Shown: in pieces, positions 33,062 to 41,107 of the stretch
How the letters are laid out: every line of letters begins with the position of its first letter
Position numbering within the stretch: the stretch's first letter is position 1
NCBI RefSeq assembly: GCF_022749495.1
Contig: NZ_CP094241.1
Location: 2,737,969 to 2,801,968 of the forward strand
Direction: 5' to 3'
Length of the DNA: 64,000 nucleotides
Source of the DNA: Neisseria macacae ATCC 33926
Lineage (GTDB): Bacteria; Pseudomonadota; Gammaproteobacteria; Burkholderiales; Neisseriaceae
Position numbers and translations under genes: made by a program
Notes under the pieces: model-generated
Databases searched by the model: none
Seen by the model: only the letters and a program-made list of their open reading frames with translations
Told to the model about the DNA's origin: nothing

Positions 33062-36000
33062 ATGTCCGAAACAGCAGTCCAAGAAACCCAAGAAACGCCA
33101 AACAGTGTGCCTACGTCGTCTGAAACACAATCCACCCCGCCCAAGCGCAAGAGACGCTGGTTGCGGGGTCTGTTGCTGACGTTGGTTGTGCTGGTGTGCG
33201 CGCTGGCGGGCTTTATCGGCTGGCTGGTGGGGACGGAATCGGGCTTGCGTTTCGGTTTGTACAAGATTCCGTCCTGGTTTGGTGTGAAGATTGCGTCGGA
33301 AACGCTGGAAGGTACGCTGGTTAAGGGTTTTCACGGCGATAAGTGGATGATTGAAACGGATGGGGCGGATGTGAAAATCAGCGCGTTCCGTTTTGATTGG
33401 AAGCCGTCCGAGCTGTTTCAGCGCAGCCTGCACATTACTGAAATTGTGGCGGGCGATATTGCGGTCGTGCCGAAGCCGACGCCGCCGAAAGAGAAAAAGC
33501 CGTCCAAAGGGCTGCCGGAGAGCATTGATTTGCCTGTGCTGGTGTTCGTTGACCGTTTGGAAACGGGCAGACTCAGCGTGGGCAAAAATTTTGACAAGCA
33601 GACGGTCTATCTCGACCATCTGAATGCGGCATACCATTACGATCAGAAAGAACACCGCTTGGATTTGAAAGCCCTCGATACGCCGTGGAGCAATTCGACG
33701 GGTTCGGCGGTGGTCGGGCTGGAGAAGCCGTTTGCGCTCAATACGACGGTTCAGACGAAGGGCGAGCTGGAAGGCGAGACGATAGAGGGTAAGGCACGTC
33801 TGTGGGGCAGTTTGCAGGATGTGCAGACTGAAATTCTGCTGGACGGCGACGATGTGCATTTGTCGGCGAAATCTACGGTGCATCCTTTTGCCGCTTCGTT
33901 GGACAAGATGATCGGCGAGGTGCTGATTAAGGGTTTCAACATCAATCCGACTGCTTTCCTGCCGTCGCTGCCTAAGGCAAACCTGACGTTTGACGCGACC
34001 GTCGTGCCTTCGTTTACGCACGGTATCGCGCTGGACGGCTCGCTCGACTTGGAAAACAAGGCGGCGGGTTTTGCCGATGCAAAATCCATTCCGGTGCGCA
34101 ACATTCTGGCGGACTTCACGATTAACGACAACGGCGTGGTAACTGTCCAAGAGTCTGAAATCGGGCTGTTGGAGGAAGGTTCGTTCAATGTTGCCGGTAC
34201 GGTCGATACGGTAAAAAACGCGCTTGCGCTCAAGATTAATGTGAACAATCTTGTTTCAGACGACCTCGTCCGCACCAATGTTGCCGGTCAGTGGAACGGG
34301 TTTATCGGTGTCAAAGGCGAAACTTCATCGCCCGCTGTGGACTGGAATCTTGAAAGCAGCAACGCGCAACTTTCCGGCCTGCTGTCCTTCGCCACCGACA
34401 GAAAACACGGACAGCGCACCCTCAAACTCGACCGCGTCCGCGTCGCACCGCAAAACGGCGGCGAACTGACGGCGCAAGGTTCGCTCGAACTCTTCAAAGA
34501 CCGCCTGCTCAAGCTCGATGTTTCCAGCAAGGCGTTCAATCCTTCCCGCCTTGACCCGAAACTGCCTGCAGGCAGCGTCAATGGCACCATCAATCTCTCA
34601 GGCGAACTGGCGAAAGAAAAATTCGCCGGCAAAATGCAGTTTGCGCCGAGTACGTTAAACAACGTCCCCCTCAGCGGTAAAGCCGATGTCGTTTACGAAT
34701 CCGGACACCTCCCGCGCGCGCTGACCGATTTGCGTTTGGGCAACAATATCGTCAAAACCAACGGCAGCTTCGGTAAAAAAGGCGACCGCCTCAATATCGA
34801 CATCACCGCTCCCGACCTTTCCCGTTTCGGTTTCGGACTGGGCGGGCTGCTCAATACGCGCGGCTACATTTCAGGCGACCTCAAAGGCGGGCTGAAAACC
34901 TACGAAGCCGACCTCTCCGGCGAAGCGCGCGCACTGCGTGTCGGCGATGCCGTCAACATCCGTATGCTTGACTTCAAACTCAAAGGCACGCCCGACATCA
35001 ACCGTCCGCTTGCCGCCGACATCAAAGGCAGCCACATCGCCCTTTCCGGCGGCGCGACCGTCATCGATGCGGTCGACCTGTCCCTCAACGGAACGGGCGC
35101 GCAACACCGCATACACGGCAGCAGCAGCATGGCGTTGGACGGTAAACCTTACAAACTCGAAGTCAACGCGGCGGGCGGTCTGAACAAAGACTTCAATCAG
35201 TGGAAAGGCAGCGTGGACACGCTCGACATCGGTGGCGCGTTCAACCTCAAACTGCAAAACCGCATGAACCTCGAAGCAGGTGCGGAACGCGTTTCCATGA
35301 GCGCGGCGCGCTGGAGCGCAATGGGAGGCAGCCTCAACCTGCAAAACTTCGTTTGGGACAAAAAAGCCGGCATCACCAGCAAAGGCAGTGCGCAAAGCCT
35401 GCACATCACCGAGCTGCAAAACTTCGTCAAAATCCCCGTCGAACACAACTTGGTACTCGGCGGCGATTGGGATTTGGCGTACAGTCAAAACGCCCGCGGC
35501 TACCTCAACATCAACCGCCAAAGCGGCGACATCATCCTGCCGAACAAAGACCCGAAAAAACAGATGCCCTTGGGTTTGAGCGCGCTCTCCTTGCGTACCC
35601 GTTTCCAAAACGGTCGCATCGACAGCACGCTTGACGGCAGCACCCGTTTCGGCAGCGTCAACGCCAATCTGGGCATCAGCCAGCAGTTCGGCAACAAAAT
35701 CGCCAATGCGCCCATAAGCGGCAAAATCAACCTCAACGTCCCCGACTTGGGCGCCATCAAAACCTTCCTGCCCGCTACCGCGCAAGGCATTACAGGTCGT
35801 CTGAACGCAGCCGCCACCATAGGCGGGCGCGTCGGTTCGCCCACCATCGCCGCCACCTTGAACGGCACCAGCAACTACGGCACTGCCGACGGTACGGTCA
35901 ACATCGGACAAGGCGCCAGCATGGACACCGCGCCTTTGAGCGGCAAACTCAACCTCAACGTCGCCGACCTCGAAGTCTTCCGCAACTTCCTGCCCGTCGG

Positions 36001-37270
36001 ACAAACCGTCAAAGGTCGTCTGAATGCCGCCGTCAGCCTTGGCGGACGCGTCGGCGAACCGCAGCTTTCTGGTACGCTCAACGGCGAAAACCTCTACTAC
36101 CGCAACCAAACCCAAGGCCTCATCCTCGACAACGGCGTTTTACGTTCCCATTTGCAGGGGCAGCGCTGGGTCATCGACAGCCTCAAGTTCCACAAAGGCG
36201 GTACGCTCGAGCTTAAAGGCTCTGTCAACCTTGCCAACGCCGATCCGGACGTTGACGTAGATGTCGTCTTCGACAAATACGACACCCTTTCCCGTCCGAA
36301 CCGCCGCCTGCGCCTCTCCGGCAGCGCGAAAGTGCAATACAACCAGCAAAAAGGCGTGTTCCTCAACGGTACGTTAAACAGCGACTACGGTATGTTCGGT
36401 TCGCAAAAATCCTCCATGCCCTCGTTGGACGACGATGTCGTCGTGTTGGGCGAAGAGAAAAAACAAACCGCCGCCGTGACGCCCATCAACCTCAACCTGA
36501 CGCTCAACCTCAACGACAACATCCGTTTCGTCGGTTACGGCGCAGACATCACCATAGGCGGCAAGCTGACCATCACGTCCCACCCGGGCGAAGCCATCCA
36601 AGGCGTCGGTACGGTTAAAGTCGTTAAAGGCCGTTACAAAGCCTACGGACAAGACCTCGACATCACCAAAGGTACGGTTTCTTTCGTCGGTCCGCTCAAC
36701 AACCCTAATTTGAACATCCGCGCCGAACGCCGTCTTTCCCCCGTCGGTGCGGGCGTCGAAGTCCTCGGCAGCCTCTCCAATCCGCGCGTGACCCTCGTTG
36801 CCAAAGAGGCGATGAGCGAAAAAGACAAGCTCTCTTGGCTCATCCTCAACCGCGCCAGCAGCGGCAGCGACGGCGACAATGCCGCACTTTCCGCAGCAGC
36901 AGGCGCGCTCCTTGCCGGACAAGTCAACGACAGGCTCGGACTGGTGGACGATTTGGGCATCACCAGCCAACGCAGCCGCAACGCCCAAACCGGCGAACTC
37001 AACCCCGCCGAACAAGTGCTGACCGTCGGCAAGCAGTTCACCAACAACCTCTACGCAGGTTACGAATACGGTCTTTCCAGTGCCGAACAGTCGGTCAAGC
37101 TCGTGTACCAGCTCACCCGCGCCATCCAAGCCGTCGCCCGCGTCGGCAGCCGTTCATACGGCGGCGAGTTGAAATACACCATCCGTTTCGACAGGCTCTT
37201 CCGTTCGGATTACGAAAACGACCGCAAAATCGAAGAAGCGGAAAAACAGAAAGCCGAGCAAACGCAATAA
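33062..37270 (+). CDS. tamB: Translocation and assembly module subunit TamB
   Basis: TamB spans the periplasm as a long hydrophobic groove and moves lipids and barrel proteins between membranes. 1402 residues: an N-terminal signal anchor (LLLTLVVLVCALAGFIGWLVG, about 35-55), then a very long repetitive beta-rich region (many G-x-L-x-x-x-V strands; the NLNVxDL-x-FLP segments near 880-1000 are duplicated), and the C-terminal DUF490 domain (GTVKVVKGRYKAYGQDLDITKGTVSFVGPLNNPNLNIRAERR). It starts at 33062; earlier in-frame codons pass through two uptake sequences. No tamA-like Omp85 gene lies next to it. Confidence 0.93.
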   Translation: MSETAVQETQETPNSVPTSSETQSTPPKRKRRWLRGLLLTLVVLVCALAGFIGWLVGTESGLRFGLYKIPSWFGVKIASETLEGTLVKGFHGDKWMIETDGADVKISAFRFDWKPSELFQRSLHITEIVAGDIAVVPKPTPPKEKKPSKGLPESIDLPVLVFVDRLETGRLSVGKNFDKQTVYLDHLNAAYHYDQKEHRLDLKALDTPWSNSTGSAVVGLEKPFALNTTVQTKGELEGETIEGKARLWGSLQDVQTEILLDGDDVHLSAKSTVHPFAASLDKMIGEVLIKGFNINPTAFLPSLPKANLTFDATVVPSFTHGIALDGSLDLENKAAGFADAKSIPVRNILADFTINDNGVVTVQESEIGLLEEGSFNVAGTVDTVKNALALKINVNNLVSDDLVRTNVAGQWNGFIGVKGETSSPAVDWNLESSNAQLSGLLSFATDRKHGQRTLKLDRVRVAPQNGGELTAQGSLELFKDRLLKLDVSSKAFNPSRLDPKLPAGSVNGTINLSGELAKEKFAGKMQFAPSTLNNVPLSGKADVVYESGHLPRALTDLRLGNNIVKTNGSFGKKGDRLNIDITAPDLSRFGFGLGGLLNTRGYISGDLKGGLKTYEADLSGEARALRVGDAVNIRMLDFKLKGTPDINRPLAADIKGSHIALSGGATVIDAVDLSLNGTGAQHRIHGSSSMALDGKPYKLEVNAAGGLNKDFNQWKGSVDTLDIGGAFNLKLQNRMNLEAGAERVSMSAARWSAMGGSLNLQNFVWDKKAGITSKGSAQSLHITELQNFVKIPVEHNLVLGGDWDLAYSQNARGYLNINRQSGDIILPNKDPKKQMPLGLSALSLRTRFQNGRIDSTLDGSTRFGSVNANLGISQQFGNKIANAPISGKINLNVPDLGAIKTFLPATAQGITGRLNAAATIGGRVGSPTIAATLNGTSNYGTADGTVNIGQGASMDTAPLSGKLNLNVADLEVFRNFLPVGQTVKGRLNAAVSLGGRVGEPQLSGTLNGENLYYRNQTQGLILDNGVLRSHLQGQRWVIDSLKFHKGGTLELKGSVNLANADPDVDVDVVFDKYDTLSRPNRRLRLSGSAKVQYNQQKGVFLNGTLNSDYGMFGSQKSSMPSLDDDVVVLGEEKKQTAAVTPINLNLTLNLNDNIRFVGYGADITIGGKLTITSHPGEAIQGVGTVKVVKGRYKAYGQDLDITKGTVSFVGPLNNPNLNIRAERRLSPVGAGVEVLGSLSNPRVTLVAKEAMSEKDKLSWLILNRASSGSDGDNAALSAAAGALLAGQVNDRLGLVDDLGITSQRSRNAQTGELNPAEQVLTVGKQFTNNLYAGYEYGLSSAEQSVKLVYQLTRAIQAVARVGSRSYGGELKYTIRFDRLFRSDYENDRKIEEAEKQKAEQTQ

Positions 37271-37284
37271 CGCCGACGAAAAAG

Positions 37285-37332
37285 AAAAGGTCGTCTGAAA
37301 ACCACACTTTAGGGTTTTCAGACGACCTTTTT
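37285..37332 (+). terminator. Inverted uptake-sequence terminator of tamB
   Basis: AAAAGGTCGTCTGAAAACC and inverse with a T-run. Confidence 0.8.
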
Positions 37333-37487
37333 CATGCGCGGCAATCTCGTTCCTTTTTCTTGAGGACAGACAGGCAGGTCGGTCATATCCGTTCCGCAGG
37401 GGCACTGTCGGACAGGTTTTCAGACGACCCCATAGCCCCCGCCCCGCCCTAAAATCCTGTTAGAATACCGTTTCATTTCATTCATAA

Positions 37488-37641
37488 TATAGTGGATTAA
37501 CTAAATCAGGACAAGCGACGAAGCCGCAGACAGTACAGATAGTACGGAACCGATTCACTTGGTGCTTCAGCACCTTAGAGAATCGTTCTCTTTGAGCTAA
37601 GGCGAGGCAACGCCGTACTGGTTTAAAGTTAAGCCACTATA
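37488..37641. repeat. Correia repeat enclosed element C (154 bp)
   Basis: Ends TATAGTGGATTAACTA and TTAAGCCACTATA, inverse sense. It stops 36 bp before the FUSC transporter gene, so its right end may supply that gene's promoter. The tamB-to-transporter gap otherwise holds only the tamB terminator and a single uptake sequence. Confidence 0.95.
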
Positions 37642-37677
37642 ATCAAACCATTCCCATTTAAAGCCGCGCCCAATACG

Positions 37678-39825
37678 ATGAAACTCCCGCCGCTCAAACC
37701 CCTCATCATCACCTCGCTGCCCGTTTTCGCCAGCGTCTTTATCGCCGCAACCCTCGTCTGGCGGTTTGGCACGCCCAAGCTCGCCATGCCCTTCGTGCTC
37801 GGCATCATCGCGGGCGGCCTCGTCGATTTGGACAACCGCCTGACAGGTCGTCTGAAAAACATCATCATCACCGTCGCCCTGTTCACCCTCTCGTCGCTCG
37901 TCGCCCAAAGCACGCTCGGCACCGGCCTGCCCTTCATCCTCGCCATGACCCTGATGACGTTCGGCTTTACCATTTTGGGCGCGGTCGGGCTGAAATACCG
38001 CACTTTCGCGTTCGGCGCACTTGCCGTCGCCACCTACACCACGCTCACCTACACCCCCGAAACCTTCTGGCTGACCAATCCCGTCATGATTCTGCTCGGG
38101 ACCGTGTTATACAGCACCTGCACACTCGTTTTCCAAATCATCCTCCCGCACCGCCCCGTCCAAGAAAGCGTCGCCAACGCCTACGAAGCGCTCGGCGGCT
38201 ATTTTGACGCCAAAGCCGACTTTTTCGATCCCGACGAAGCCGCCTGGCTCGGCAACCGTCAAATCGACCTTGCCATGAGCAACACCGGCGTTATTACCGC
38301 CTTCAACCAATGCCGCGCCGCCCTGTTTTACCGCCTGCGCGGCAAACACCGCCACCCGCGCACCGCCAAAATGCTGCGCTACTACTTCACCGCCCAAGAT
38401 ATACACGAACGCGTCAGCTCCGCCCACGCCGACTACACCGAGCTGACCGACACCCTCAAAAACACCGACCTCATCTTCCGCATCCGCCGCCTGCTCGAAA
38501 TGCAGGGGCAGGCGTGCCGCAACGTTGCCGCCGCCCTGAGGAACGGCAAAGACTACACATACAGCAAACGCCTCGGACGCGCGATGGAAGGCTGCCGCCA
38601 ATCCCTCGCCCACTACACCGACGACCACCCCGAAAGCCGCAACATCCACCACATCCGCCGCCTGCTCGACAACCTCGGCAGCGTCGACCACCAACTGCGC
38701 CAACTCCAACACAGCGACTCCCCCGCCGAAAACGAAAACAGCAGCGACACCCGCATCGCCGCCCTCGAAAACAGCAGCCTGAAAAACGTCTGGCAGACCG
38801 TCCGCAGCCAGCTCAACTTCGAGTCGGGCGTTTTCCGTCATGCCACGCGCCTCTCCATCCTCGTTGCCGCCTCCTGCATCATCGTCGAAATCCTCCATCT
38901 CAACCTCGGCTACTGGATACTCCTGACCGCAGTCTTCGTCTGCCAACCCAACTACACCGCCACCAAAAGCCGCGTGTACCAACGCATCGCCGGCACCATC
39001 CTCGGCGTCATCGTCGGCTCCCTTGTGCCTTATTTCACCCCGTCCGTCGAAACCAAACTCTGGATCGTCATCGCCAGCACCACCCTGTTTTTCATGACCC
39101 GAAGCTACAAATACAGCTTCTCCACCTTCTTCATCACCATCCAAGCCCTCACCAGCTTCTCTCTCGCCGGGCTGGACGTCTATGCCGCCATGCCCGTCCG
39201 CATCATCGACACCATCGTCGGCTCCGTCCTCGCGTGGGCAGCCGTCACCTACCTCTGGCCGGACTGGCGTTACCTCACCCTCGAAAAAACCGCCGCCCAA
39301 ACCGTCGGCGGCAACGGCGCCTACCTCAGAAAAATCCTCGACCAGCTCCAATACGGCATCGCCGACGACGTCGAATACCGCACCGTCCGCCGCCAAGCCC
39401 ACGAACGCACCGCTACCCTCAGCAGCACCCTCTCCGACATGAGCAGCGAACCCAAAAAATACGGCAACAACCTGCAAAGCGGCTTCAACCTTCTCAAAAC
39501 CAGCTACGCCCTGACCGGCTACATCTCCGCACTCGGCGCATACCGCAGCGAAATGGACGGCGCGTGCAGCCCCGACTTCGTCCGCAAGTTCTACCAAAGC
39601 GGCTACCGCATCGCCGACCTGCTCGAACACCTCCCGCAAACCGGCGAACAAGATTTTCAGACGACCCTCTCCCAAATCCGAACCGACTTGGAAACCTTAC
39701 AAACAGAAGCAGGCGACGAACGTCAAAGCCACATCCTCCACCGGCAGCTCACCCTCATCGCCAACCAGCTCGACCCATGCTACCGCAGCCTGCACGACAT
39801 TGAAGCCAGCCCGCAGGCCGTGTGA
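37678..39825 (+). CDS. YccS/YhfK-like FUSC family transporter
   Basis: 715 residues in two similar halves. Each half has a block of membrane helices (about 10-160 and 385-530) followed by a cytoplasmic helical part. The first half carries the YccS N-terminal domain (FVLGIIAGGLVDLDNRLTGRLKN) and the second the FUSC_2 domain (VFVCQPNYTATKSRVYQRIAGTILGVIVGSL). Relatives include aromatic-acid exporter AaeB; the substrate here is unknown. E. coli YccS has 717 residues, so the size fits. The gene is bounded on both sides by Correia elements, the 3' one starting on the base after the stop codon. Confidence 0.88.
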   Translation: MKLPPLKPLIITSLPVFASVFIAATLVWRFGTPKLAMPFVLGIIAGGLVDLDNRLTGRLKNIIITVALFTLSSLVAQSTLGTGLPFILAMTLMTFGFTILGAVGLKYRTFAFGALAVATYTTLTYTPETFWLTNPVMILLGTVLYSTCTLVFQIILPHRPVQESVANAYEALGGYFDAKADFFDPDEAAWLGNRQIDLAMSNTGVITAFNQCRAALFYRLRGKHRHPRTAKMLRYYFTAQDIHERVSSAHADYTELTDTLKNTDLIFRIRRLLEMQGQACRNVAAALRNGKDYTYSKRLGRAMEGCRQSLAHYTDDHPESRNIHHIRRLLDNLGSVDHQLRQLQHSDSPAENENSSDTRIAALENSSLKNVWQTVRSQLNFESGVFRHATRLSILVAASCIIVEILHLNLGYWILLTAVFVCQPNYTATKSRVYQRIAGTILGVIVGSLVPYFTPSVETKLWIVIASTTLFFMTRSYKYSFSTFFITIQALTSFSLAGLDVYAAMPVRIIDTIVGSVLAWAAVTYLWPDWRYLTLEKTAAQTVGGNGAYLRKILDQLQYGIADDVEYRTVRRQAHERTATLSSTLSDMSSEPKKYGNNLQSGFNLLKTSYALTGYISALGAYRSEMDGACSPDFVRKFYQSGYRIADLLEHLPQTGEQDFQTTLSQIRTDLETLQTEAGDERQSHILHRQLTLIANQLDPCYRSLHDIEASPQAV

Positions 39826-39930
39826 TATAGTGGATTAACTTTAAACCAGTACGGCGTTGCCTCGCCTTTCCCTACTATCTGTACTGCCTGCGGCCTCATC
39901 GCCTTGTCCTGATTTAGTTAATCCACTATA
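39826..39930. repeat. Correia repeat enclosed element D, short form (105 bp)
   Basis: Ends TATAGTGGATTAACTTTAAA and GTTAATCCACTATA, forward sense, with about 50 bp deleted from the centre (the AGCTCAAAGAGAACGATT block is missing). This is the classic short CREE form. Confidence 0.95.
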
Positions 39931-39948
39931 TTAATCGGCAGGCAAACG

Positions 39949-39995
39949 AAAGGTCGTCTGAAAACCGAATTTTGAGGTTTTCAGACGACCTTTTT
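39949..39995 (+). terminator. Inverted uptake-sequence terminator after the FUSC gene
   Basis: AAAGGTCGTCTGAAAACC and inverse followed by TTTTT. Confidence 0.75.
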
Positions 39996-40032
39996 ATTGA
40001 GTCGAAGCGGGCTTGGGGATAACTCAAGTTTG

Positions 40033-40122
40033 TAGCGTGGGCTTTGCCCGCGAATCCACCGTCTGACAACCCGAATCGGGAAACCGTGTCTGTTATTTAT
40101 CTCGTGGGCAAAGCCCACGCTA
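40033..40122. repeat. Palindromic 'TAGCGTGGGC' repeat, copy 4
   Basis: Ends TAGCGTGGGCTTTGCCCGCG and TCGTGGGCAAAGCCCACGCTA; 90 bp. A half copy (TAGCGTGGGCTTTGTCTGTG) lies at about 41023-41042, preceded by the same TTGGGATAACTC flank. Confidence 0.75.
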
Positions 40123-40222
40123 CGGATTGCTGCAACGGTAACTTATCCCTTCCCCTGTCCGGCGGGGGAAGGTTAGGATGGGGGCGGGTTGCAGGTACAA
40201 ATTAAGGAACTTTAAAACTCAA

Positions 40223-40711
40223 TTAAATAATGTCCGGATTCAGCACCAAATCATATTCACCAAACTTTGGAAATAGGATTACCTTATCTTTTTGGGGATA
40301 TAATTCTGTTTTTTCATATCGCTCATTATTAATAAAATCCTCTTTCAAAACATAGCAATCATCCGTATTTTCATTGAAGAAATAAGTATATCCTTCTGCC
40401 AAATCATGAGAGTCTAAAGTTATATAATCTCTCCATACAGCCATAGAAAGAAAATAATAATTTGAATTAGAATATTTTTGAAATTGATGGGTTAAATAAT
40501 CCCTTCCAAATTTATCGAAAAAATGTACCGAAAAAAAACCTACTTCCTCTCGCAAAGTAATTACATATTCAGGTTGTGTCACCGAACCTATTACGGCAGT
40601 ATATAACTCCCCTTTAAGATGTTTTTCCTCAGCTTGTTTCTCAGAAAAAGGCTTATGAAGTTTCTTATAACCATAAGACCACTGCTCACAATAAAAAATA
40701 TCTTTCTTCAT
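40223..40711 (-). CDS. Hypothetical protein, candidate immunity protein
   Basis: 162 residues, AT-rich gene, not recognised. No signal peptide; a mixed acidic and aromatic soluble protein (YEKTELYPQKDKVILFPKFGEYDLVLNPDII at the end). It has a strong ribosome binding site (AGGAAGGA) eight bases before the ATG. Directly upstream in the same direction (41 bp away) is a fragment that looks like the C-terminal end of a larger protein. The arrangement, a protein tail followed closely by a small AT-rich soluble protein, is that of a polymorphic toxin and its immunity gene. Function is inferred from context only. Confidence 0.6.
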   Translation of the reverse strand: MKKDIFYCEQWSYGYKKLHKPFSEKQAEEKHLKGELYTAVIGSVTQPEYVITLREEVGFFSVHFFDKFGRDYLTHQFQKYSNSNYYFLSMAVWRDYITLDSHDLAEGYTYFFNENTDDCYVLKEDFINNERYEKTELYPQKDKVILFPKFGEYDLVLNPDII

Positions 40712-40752
40712 TTGTAAATCCTTCCTGTTGTATCTCTAATGATAACATTTTC

Positions 40753-40950
40753 TTATCGTGCCGCTTTTAATACAGATTGTGGAATTGGATTGACCTGTGC
40801 AGGAACTTCTAAAATAAGTTTTCCTTCAAACTTTCTTCCTCTTAGCGGAGCAGGTGTACTTGGAACATTGGAAATGACAGCACCAGGGCTATATTTGCTG
40901 ACAGCCTCCTTGATACAATCAATCCCCATACTTTTTGTAGTCTTTTTGAA
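40753..40950 (-). pseudogene. Truncated C-terminal fragment, candidate toxin tail
   Basis: About 65 codons on the minus strand ending at TAA 40753-40755 (KKTTKSMGIDCIKEAV, then ISNVPSTPAPLRGRKF, then LEVPAQVNPIPQSVLKAAR). The frame continues upstream only through an uptake sequence (about 40953-40962) and repeat debris, with no start codon of its own that makes sense. The similarity to its surroundings therefore ends at the uptake sequence, as if the 5' part of a gene was replaced or lost there. I cannot name the family. Confidence 0.5.
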
Positions 40951-41052
40951 GTCGTCTGAAACCTGAATTTTGGGCTTCAGACAACCATTTATGCAATGAA
41001 AGCTGGCTTGGGATAACTCGAGTAGCGTGGGCTTTGTCTGTGAACTTGCCGT

Positions 41053-41090
41053 TAAAAAGGTCGTCTGAAATTTTTCAGACGACCTTGTTT
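41053..41090 (-). terminator. Inverted uptake-sequence terminator of mutS
   Basis: AAAAAGGTCGTCTGAAA directly joined to TTTTTCAGACGACCTTGTTTT, 17 bp beyond the mutS stop. Confidence 0.75.
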
Positions 41091-41107
41091 TATATAAACC
41101 AACGCGC

